From assembly GCA_022113835.1 (NCBI GenBank), contig JAILWY010000003.1, forward strand, positions 10,129,501-10,193,500: 64,000 nt of DNA, written 5' to 3'. A program made the translations under genes and the position numbers. The DNA comes from Atopsyche davidsoni (Eukaryota; Arthropoda; Insecta; Trichoptera; Hydrobiosidae). The notes below the pieces were generated by a model. It saw only the letters and a list, made by a program, of their open reading frames with translations, was not told the DNA's origin and ran no database searches. Positions 54,973 to 64,000 of the stretch are shown in pieces; position 1 is the stretch's first letter; each line of letters starts with the position of its first letter.

Positions 54973-57900
54973 ACTATCCAACCTACTAACTATATTCCAC
55001 GTCGGCAAGTGCCTTCCCTTAGCAACAAATCATGTTATTATTCAAACAATATCGAAACTGACCTCAAGCGTTAAGATCGCCACTCACAGGTTTTAACAAG
55101 TGATCCACGCATTTTAAAAATTTTTGAACAAGAATGTGAGAAAAAGAAATTAGATTTTTTCTAAGTGGTTTTAATTTTTTATATCGTTTCAAATCTGGAC
55201 AAAATTAAACATTGAAAATATTAATTAATCAAGTACAACAATGAATACTATTTTTGATGAAAGTCCTTATCTTGGGCAGTGCACAGTTTAAAATCGCTTC
55301 AATGAACAATTTCTTCGAAATTACTCGCCGATAATTTCACTTCGGTAATTCAATTTCCAAAAGTCCAACATTGTAAATGAATATTAGGGTGAAAAGTAAA
55401 GAGTCATGTTTAATAAATTATTTCTTTGTCCAACCAGTCAAAGTATTTATAACAATAAAGGGCTGTATTAATATTGTCAGTGCTTGAAAAGGCAGTTAAT
55501 TACTTTGTTGCTCTCAAGATAAAGACACCCCAAGAGTTACAAATTATCTAAGCTTCATTCATAAAAAATATTGTCAAAAATGCATTGTTGTTTCCATAAT
55601 ACTCCATTGATAATATTTTGTTAAAAAAATGACAATTAGAAACACAAAAAATGTACGTCTAGTATCCACGCTCTCTGTGAATAATGATTATACAGTAAGA
55701 TATTTATTTATTTTTAACAGATAAGGGTTACATGAATTTAGTTCTCTAATCTACTTTCTTTCAAAACACTGTTAAAATAACACATGTCGGTTTCGATTTA
55801 CAGTGAATAGTTATTCAAATTATTCTCTGTATAATCAAGCGAATCAAACGAAAATTTACATGTATTCAGTTTGGGTCATGAATAGTGAATATTGATAGCA
55901 ACAAATATGCATAAATAAAGCACATCGTGTATAATATTGATTTCTATTGGTTTGAAATAGTCACGATCTCAAAATGCTATGTCGTGGCCATATGTAAAAA
56001 TTAAATAATTACTATATTCTTTTAATAATAATAATTTTTAAAATCATCAATTAGCTAAAAACACTTCAAATTACAACTAATCCATAGAATCTTACCACAT
56101 CAGTATTATTTTTTATTTGATTTTTATCTTAAGTCCCACAATTGATTTGAGATACTGAAATAAAAATATCACAATTTTTCCAGTGAATTGCACGTTTCAT
56201 TGAATAATTACATGTTTGTGCTTTGTATTGTTTCAAAATTTTCATGAAAATTTGATTTTAAAATTCAATCTCATTTGGTTTATAATATCGTAGTTTAATA
56301 CTTTTTCGTCTTATTTAAAATCGGTTTGCTTCTTTCGTCTGTTGTCTCGGTATTTTTTTCAAATACCTTCCCGGCAAATTGCTACTAATAATATTTTCAG
56401 ATTCAGAAATAATGCCCCCATTGTGACCGAAAATTACTAAGATTTAGCGAAGTCACAAACCACCGACACAATAAATTTGATATTAGTTAGTGCTTTATGA
56501 CACAGATGGCAGACCATAAATTAAATATTAGTTAGTGTTTTACAACACAGATGGCAGGCTATAATTAAATCGTGAATTTATTTTGTAGACTCAACTAAAT
56601 TGTCACAATAAAAATGGTTGAAAGTGGTTAAAATAGTGACTATCGGTGTAATATTAGATACTTTGAATTTCCGTTATAGTTTTGTGTGATTTTGTTTGAA
56701 TTATGCTTTGTTTATTAGTGGTTATCGTTTGTAATATTGAAAATGTAAGTGTGAACACAAAATGACTACTTATTGTGTAATATTGGTGCCTTCATATTTT
56801 CATCTCTAAGATGTGACCAAAAAGTAATTAATGATATAATTAAGAATACATAACATGCAGGCTTCAATCGATGAGATCTCTCGGACTTATTTTATAAAAC
56901 ATTCAAGTAAGAGCACGCGCTCTCTATGTGTCATAAACTTTCTGGTATAAGACAATCTGGTAATAATACAATTGAATTTTACTAAGCGCTCACTGTTGGC
57001 TGTGCAGATGGGAATTGTTACGTACTCCTGTTCCTGAAATAAGGTACAAGCTCTGCATCCACCATACAATTTTAGTACACTGCCTACTTACAATGAACCT
57101 CGCTTATGTTAACTGTAAAATGAAACAACATATTTGCTGATGAAAGAATCAAGTGTGCCTACATAAAATTATAAGGGAAATTCACTGTATGTTTGCAGTA
57201 TCATTCAAGTAGATGTGTATAAAGGTTTAATTTGAATCTATATTATAACAATGTATGGTTGAAAAATCATTTATAACAACAACTGCAGGTCATCTTTGGT
57301 TCGAGACCCTCCGAGCCAGGCTTTTAAGTGCACGGAGAACCTACCTTTTGACACATTTCGCCATACGGAGTCTTTCAGACTGATGTCGTAGACACGGTAT
57401 CATATTATTTCACATTTTATTTGTTGTTACTTATCTAATTGATTTTTATTGTCAATACAATAACACACACCCTTAACATTTAATGATTAAAAATGATTTT
57501 TGCTGTATTAAAATACAAGCTTGTTAAATTTACACACTTCTTTCCTAAACTATTTTTCTTTAACATTATTATATGGATTATGAATATTTACAACAGAGAG
57601 GTAAAATATATATTTTTACTAAATCCTTGGGCAGTGCATTTTTATCCCTAACACTCAATTCATAAATTTTTTTGTCAGTAAGTACACAGTAACTTTTTTT
57701 CTATTTAAAATATTAATTTCAGTTATATTTATTTATTTTTTGTTATTATTTGAAACATTATAATTGAGTACCAATACTGTCTATCAAAAAAGATTAATCA
57801 TACCCAAAATTTTTAATAATTTTATACAATTTACTTTTTAAAACAGCTTACTAAAAAATAAATTTGTTGATTGATAATAGCACCTTTTTATCGCCTTCAA

Positions 57901-58215
57901 TAATAATTAAAAAAACTTAATGCACTTTAATATTTCAGCATATTTTCTATCTTGTGTTAAACTACAATTTTAAAATATACTTAGCATACGTTGTAAAAAT
58001 CTATTTATAGTTTTGAATGATGAATTTTTATTTCATGAATTATTATCTGCAAATGCTTTGAAATCAAATCATCAGTTACGACTGATTGATACAATCATAC
58101 AACATTAATTCTGAAACTTAAGTTATAAGATATTAGTCGACTAGTTTCCTGTAGGTAGTCTTTTATTTTGGATATTACTTTACAATAATATTAATACATA
58201 ATGTTTCACTTTCAG
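54936..58215 (+). other. CrzR: Intron 4 of the receptor gene, 3.3 kb
   Basis: Bounded by GTTCGA at 54936 and CACTTTCAG at 58215. It contains a 45-bp tandem duplication at 56480-56564. Otherwise it is AT-rich without supported exons. Confidence 0.75.
56480..56564. repeat. Diverged tandem duplication, 45-bp period
   Basis: Two units each start ATATTAGTTAGTG and contain ACACAGATGGCAG. They differ at several positions. The AGATGGC core resembles part of insect CTCF-type motifs, but this is only a visual similarity. Confidence 0.65.
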
Positions 58216-58480
58216 CCGAGACTTCTCAACTTCAACCCGAATGACACAAGCATCTATGTTACGCAGCAGCACGCGTGTGCCCGATCGCATGACCCGCTCG
58301 CGCCGCGACAGCGACTGCGTCCCCGAGTCCGCCGCGCTCGTGACCCTTGACCGTGACCGTGACCGCGACCAGCGCCTGACGCCCCGCCCCGTCTCCAATA
58401 CGGCTAACGGGGTGGCCAGCTCGCAGTACGACCACAGCCTGCTCAGTGTCCCTAACGGTGGTGCAATAACTAGAGTTTGA
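58216..58480 (+). CDS. CrzR: Corazonin receptor, coding exon 5 (C-terminal tail)
   Basis: The split codon AG|C gives S364 and codons 365-451 follow, ending ITRV and TGA. The tail is hydrophilic and rich in Ser, Thr and Arg (RDFSTSTR, SSTRVPD, TRSRRDSD), with many potential phosphorylation sites for receptor kinases and arrestin. A small DR dipeptide repeat (DRDRDRDQR) arises from a six-base tandem repeat. The exon is strongly GC-rich compared with the flanks, as are the other exons. The acceptor CACTTTCAG ends at 58215. The phase match to exon 4 and the coding-like composition support it; tail sequence is poorly conserved in this family, so homology gives little help. Confidence 0.82.
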
Positions 58481-61400
58481 GTGTCCGAAGGGCTAGTTTA
58501 TCTCTCATACTACAAGAATGATTATTACCTAAGTACTCGAATTGAAATGGCGTAAGCTTATATTATTTTTTTACTTTCATGAAGAATACTCCAATATTTT
58601 ATCAAAATTTAATTATGTGAACATCACCTTACTGAAAATTTCATAACAGTCTTTATATTTTTTCAAAACTAATGGATTTGAAGTCCGTTTTAATAATTTT
58701 ACTAATTTTGATTGATCTCAGTAAAATTTTTGTGTTTAGATTTAATTAAACTGTCAACACAGAAGTAATCAATATAAAATTAATTGCAATTAATTATATA
58801 AACATAGATAAATACAAATGATTCAAGAGACTATTAAAATTTATCACTGAGGCTGAAAGCTTTTCCACGCTAAAGATAATTTGACTTTGTTTATAGCGTG
58901 AAAGAGCTCTCTTCATCGATAAATATTAATGGTCTCCTAAGCCGTTTGATTTTATTTATTAATGAATTCAATATACATAATATTTGTTGTGTTTTCACGA
59001 ATTTCTTAAATGACAAAAAGGCCTCATAATCACAGTATTATTGTTCATTTTTCAATATTGATTTATTGTGACATTTTGTGTTTGGTTTTATTCTTCAAGA
59101 GTATAATTAAATAAGCTACGGATATCTATAAAGTATTAGGAAAATTTACAATATGAGAGATGGCTAGTCCTAACAATTATTGAATAATATTAATATTAAG
59201 AAATGCAAGCCAATCCAAGTGGAATAGATGTTATGGCTGTGTTGATAATTTGCTCAAAATAAAAAAGAAATTATCTAGAACTATAATATCAGATAACTGT
59301 ATCAAGCATTCTATCATAATGTTAAGAAGAACTTTACGCATTGTGGGTAAGCATATAGTATATTTTTTTACTCTTTTTGATTATTTTAATTTTAAGAAAC
59401 CGAACTACGCACACAAACTTTAAAGTGAGAAAACTTAAAAAACTTACAAGATGTGACAAATGTTAGTTTGAATTCGCTAATCGAAAGGGAAGCTTGAATT
59501 AATATTATCTTCAATGTGTATCATAAGACAAATTATTTTCTTTAAACTTAAAGATCTGTTGTTTTGGTTATTAAGGGGATAGAATTTATTATGAATGTTC
59601 ATTTACTTTTTAAGAAATATTTTATTTGTCTATAAGGTGATTCAGGGACATCCACTTTAACTTTATTTGCAAATATATGTTTTAAATTACAAAAAGGTAC
59701 TTTGACAAAAAGCTTTTTTGAAATCTATACATTTAATAAACAGTAAAAATATATTTCATTTCAGATAGACATATATTTTTGATAAGAAAGATTATTTTAT
59801 CTGGGATCATCGTCTTTTAATTGTAACAACGATGCTAATACTTATTATATATTGCTTTTTTTTCTTTATATTAACAAGTTTATCAATATTCTTCTGGAGC
59901 CATGCTTGTAGTGTTGATTTATTCCAAAGAATAAAACGGGCTCTATTTCATACTGCCATTCTAGGTGGAAGCGGTGTGAAGCGAATTGTGACAATACTTT
60001 TTGGTATATTTCTTCTGTGAACCTAAATTCAAGATTACAGATACAGGTACAAAATCAGATCAAAGCTATTTTAATACTGAATAGTATGTATTATATAGTC
60101 GGTACATGTTTTATCAAAGCTTGTGGATGTGTAATTATTTTATAAAACTTAAATGTCATAACCGTTAATGCAACATTTAAATAAAATAATTACTCTTGTC
60201 AACCTTTTTAATGTGTTAAGTATTACAATTTTTGTAACTGGTCACTCTTACTATAATTATGAAGACCGACACGTCACAAACATATTCACCGATACTAATA
60301 ATCAAATTGTTGATTCAACGCTAAAAAATCTATCAAGAGAAAATGCCAATTAGATCCAATCTATTTCAGATCTTTGCGCATTATATAATTTATAACCTAA
60401 AGAAGTAGAACTTGTATTTGCTGTCAATAAATTTAACAGCAAGTACCTAATAACTGCAATAACTATATTTATAATATTTTTAATTCTTCGCTGGTTCATT
60501 ATCCTGAAAGTGAGTTCGTATCTGTTTTAGTTTCAGGAAATGATATTACATCTATCGGTAAATGTATTTATATAAATACTTTTAAGACTTCTCATCTTTC
60601 TACAATACCGTTTAGTAGTATGAAGCTTTACCCTGAGAGCACAGATTTATTGGTTAAATTTTTTTTTATTGTACATGTTTAATTCATATGTCCCTGAAAT
60701 ATTTTTTTTTCATTGCTCAATGCATCCACAAGTCATAAATGCATTTTGTCATACTCTTAAATAATATTTTTCTAATAATTTTATCAACTTCCCCTAAGTC
60801 ATAACATAGTTTAGTTCATTTAGTTATACAATGACAATAATTTTTACTTCATCATGTGTCATCTAGTCTTTAATAAATATAAAATCGCTACTTGTACCGT
60901 GTGTCTATATATATATATTGTAAAAATAGTCAAAACTATGTAAATAAAAATACTGATTATATATATTGCAAGCACAAATTGTAAATTTAACAATATCTTT
61001 TCTATATTTACTTATCAACGTAAATTTAACTTAGAGGCATTTTAAGCCAGTAACAAATTTATAACTTATAAATCAAAGTATTGATTTCCTTTGTATTTCT
61101 TACACCTCTACAATATTTTATCATAAAGTGCTGATCTGGGATTCGTTTATAAAAAAAGGGAAATATTATAAGATGATAAATTGTCCGTGTTTAAAATCCA
61201 GTGCGTTTGAATTTTTTAATGCTTATATCCGGAGATACTGTTTACCGGCTTCGGCAATCTCACTCTTGTCTTTTAAGTGGTTACCAGTTTATACTGCCAT
61301 TGGGAAAATATTACAATTTTTTCTCATAATAAATATGAATACCTATTCTTAAGTTTCTAGCTTGTAATTTGGTTGTCGCAATTTTTTTTAATACATTGCA

Positions 61401-64000
61401 TTTTATATTAACTTTTTTTACCTCATAGATGTATAAAGAATTTTGTGGGTAGTTATCAAACTATTGAAGAAATGTATTTTTATGTCATAAAGATTGTTAT
61501 GTCTCTGTAAATAATTATTTTGAAATGTGAAATAAAGATTTATATTGATAATGGTGGCAATTTCATGAGCCCGGGTTTGAATCCTGTGAAGCTGCTAGAG
61601 TTTTTATTTGTTTTTATAAAAATTATCGATTTCCTCCAGGCTTCAAGGGAAGTTTATATTTAAATTTAAAAATAACCCTCTGATAAAGATCTGTAATCTT
61701 TCAGGCAAATTATCAAGAGTTTACCATTTACTTATATTTGCTTTACCTGTTATACCCTCCTCCGCTTTTATACATTTATGAAAGTGCAATATTCCTTCAA
61801 TACAGCTCTAATGCCAAGTCATGGTCATTCTTTTCACTTCGACTCAGTCACGGCTACTGTTATAATGTGATGCTTAATCTTCTGGTTATTTATCAAAGTT
61901 GTATTTTAAACACACATAGAAATTCAAGTACACTGTTTTCAACAGTTTGCATTCAATGGTTTTGTGGTTTCTTGAGCGCTGAGCTACTGGACGTTTTCTG
62001 TCCTTCGACGTTTCGGTCCCTGTGCTGGAACCACTTACGGGAATTTTTGTAGTATATCATTTTCTACAGAAATTTACATTTACGTTAAGTTTTTTGATTG
62101 ACGAATAAACACCAAAAGTTTGTAAAACATAAAAAATCGATATATAGGGGTTCATAAATAATAAAACTGATGTTTTTTTTTTTTTCATAAAGTTTATTTT
62201 CTTAGTAAAGTAAAACTTATACTAATGGCTTTACTATGGGTGATAACCAAATATTTTCACTCTAGTATACGAGTATTTACAAGAAATAAAGATTCTAACA
62301 CTTATATCTAGAGATAAATACCTAAAATATATACTGCACACTGATTTCTTTTACATTTGGTCATCTATTGTACTTTTTGTCTACATTAGTTGATTCTACA
62401 AAACCAATTTACGTTACGTCACTTACACGCAACACGGCACATAGCTAAGTCTTCAATATTACAGACAATATATAAAACAGAACAGGAATTGTAAAATGAA
62501 TATATTTTCACATACTTAAAGTAAACTTTATTTTCGATTATAGTTTAATAACTAGCGTTGGAGTAATTAGTCATTCATTTTATAATTTCAGTTGTGTTCT
62601 TCTATTCAAGCATGCGTGTTTGCTACATCGTAAGTGACAATTGGCGATTGACGTGGCAAAAGACTTTCTTACTTCTAGTAAATTACAAGATTTTTATGAA
62701 TAGCAGGTTCAATTGTATATCAGGCTATAAGATACATTTAAAAGTATGAATTGAGTATACTGAATGTTTCGCGAATACAAAAGAAATTGCTGGAAAAATC
62801 ATTAACATATTAGAAAATCCTTTCATATTGAACTATTGTTAGTTATAATTAGAAAAATTACGGATAATCAATGTATATTTGTATATTTACAGATAGAAAA
62901 TAAATTTAGACGATTATATTTTCGCAAATTGTAAGGTGTTGGCGGTGTGTGATCTACATTTACTGCAACAAAATCAATAGATCATAAATAATGAAGAGTT
63001 TCAAAAACTAGAGTGGGTTCATTGTTTCGAAATCAAGCAGTAATACATAGTTATGTTTGTAAGTATCTACATGTAAGTATAAATCAACGGCAGAAAAGAA
63101 AATCAACATGCAATTGATGCAGTTTTAGAATGTAAAACAATTTAATTTAATCCAAATCAGTCAAGTTCTCTAGCTTTAACTGACAACTTGTGTTCAATTC
63201 GTTAGTTGTCCAGTGTCTCTCTCTGCCGTTAATATTGTAATTCGTTACCAAATAGACATTGGTAAAAGTACAATAAAACTGAAAATCAAACATTTATATA
63301 TGTGATATTACAGCGCATCCACATTCTCACCAACCTACACAAGACTACTCGAGCATTAGAGTGAGGATGGTATGTTCGTATCTTGCTCAGCATATGTCTT
63401 GTCTCATCTTGAATTGATCGGTAAATCGAGACGAACTCACACCAAATATAAATTTAATAGAGGTGTGAGGATACCTGAAATGTTTGTTTTACTGAAACCC
63501 AAGAATGCCTTGTCCAAGACATTTATGAATGTGGACTATGAAACAGCGTGCATAGTTTTCAATTTTACTGAATAGTTAAAGGTGGCGAAAAAAAATCTTT
63601 AATACACTGTCATATGAGTAAGTTTCTAAATTAAAAGAACATCACATGACTAATTCGGCAAATTCTATGCCTACAGAAGCTTCAATACAATATGTTAAGT
63701 TTTGATATTTTACAGGTAGACTCAGTAGTAATTATTGCACAGATTCTTAACCAAGAACTCCTGCAATACAGCGGTCGCGCATTTGCAATCAATTTGTAAG
63801 ACCAAATTCGACCTTTACGATAAGTGTAAGCAAATTGTTTTACTAACGCATTCCATAATAACAACTTCTACTATACTTAGATAAAATAATCAATTGTAAG
63901 TTCTTTTCAAATAATTGCGAAACAACAATGTGAACTTGTAACAATTATAAAAATATTTTTTAAATAATATAATTTAACCTTTGGCATGAAAAAGTTTAAA
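58481..64000. other. 3' flank of the receptor gene, AT-rich
   Basis: The first part is expected to hold the 3' UTR. ATTAAA variants occur at 58745-58750 and 58833-58838, and a canonical AATAAA at 59258-59263, so the true end cannot be chosen. Beyond that I see no exon, RNA gene or element. Open frames such as 61738-62052 show no recognisable domain. A GGTTTGAATCC term at about 61573 resembles a tRNA box B but has no tRNA around it. Confidence 0.5.

Noticed and set aside
57296..57312. GGTTCGAGACC, like a B box
   Set aside because: It is isolated; no cloverleaf or A box at a suitable spacing.
61569..61586. GGTTTGAATCC, like a tRNA or SINE B box
   Set aside because: No matching A box or cloverleaf is found upstream.

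Overview
The window is AT-rich animal nuclear DNA, most probably from an insect. Genes are sparse and introns very large. There are long (TA)n microsatellites, GT-AG introns and decayed Tc1/mariner, pogo-like and apparent Penelope-like elements. The species cannot be fixed from the sequence; a hemipteran or similar insect with a repeat-rich genome would fit.

One protein-coding gene is well supported. It is a plus-strand class A neuropeptide GPCR of the GnRH/AKH/corazonin superfamily, best called as the corazonin receptor (CrzR). Five coding exons (10831-11427, 43136-43319, 51979-52166, 54814-54935, 58216-58480) join with matching phases (0, 1, 0, 2) at GT-AG borders into a 451-residue seven-helix receptor. 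The introns are about 31.7, 8.7, 2.6 and 3.3 kb. A splice acceptor at 10700 suggests at least one further 5' UTR exon upstream. Reading through the last donor gives a second possible C-terminus that ends 11 codons later.

The left flank (1-10700) holds a probable Penelope-like GIY-YIG remnant on the minus strand, a deletion derivative of a Tc1/mariner-type element inside a (TA)n tract, a short pogo/Tigger-like element and a (TA)n array of about 205 bp. Intron 1 holds a full-length but dead mariner (22620-23877, 28-bp terminal repeats, TA duplication, DD34D motif, one nonsense codon and two frame changes). It also holds two copies of a repeat that carries a hammerhead-ribozyme-like core with a minimal stem III, the form known from Penelope-like retroelements. 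Other intron 1 features are a cluster of four perfect CRE palindromes next to inverted CCAAT and YY1-like motifs, and an interleaved pair of inverted repeats. The rest of introns 1-4 and the right flank (58481-64000) is AT-rich DNA in which I recognise no gene.

The most interesting items are the two hammerhead-like motifs with a self-complementary ACTAGT stem III, the replacement of two family cysteines by tryptophan in the receptor (one in the CWxP motif of TM6), and the isolated CRE/CCAAT/YY1 block deep in intron 1.
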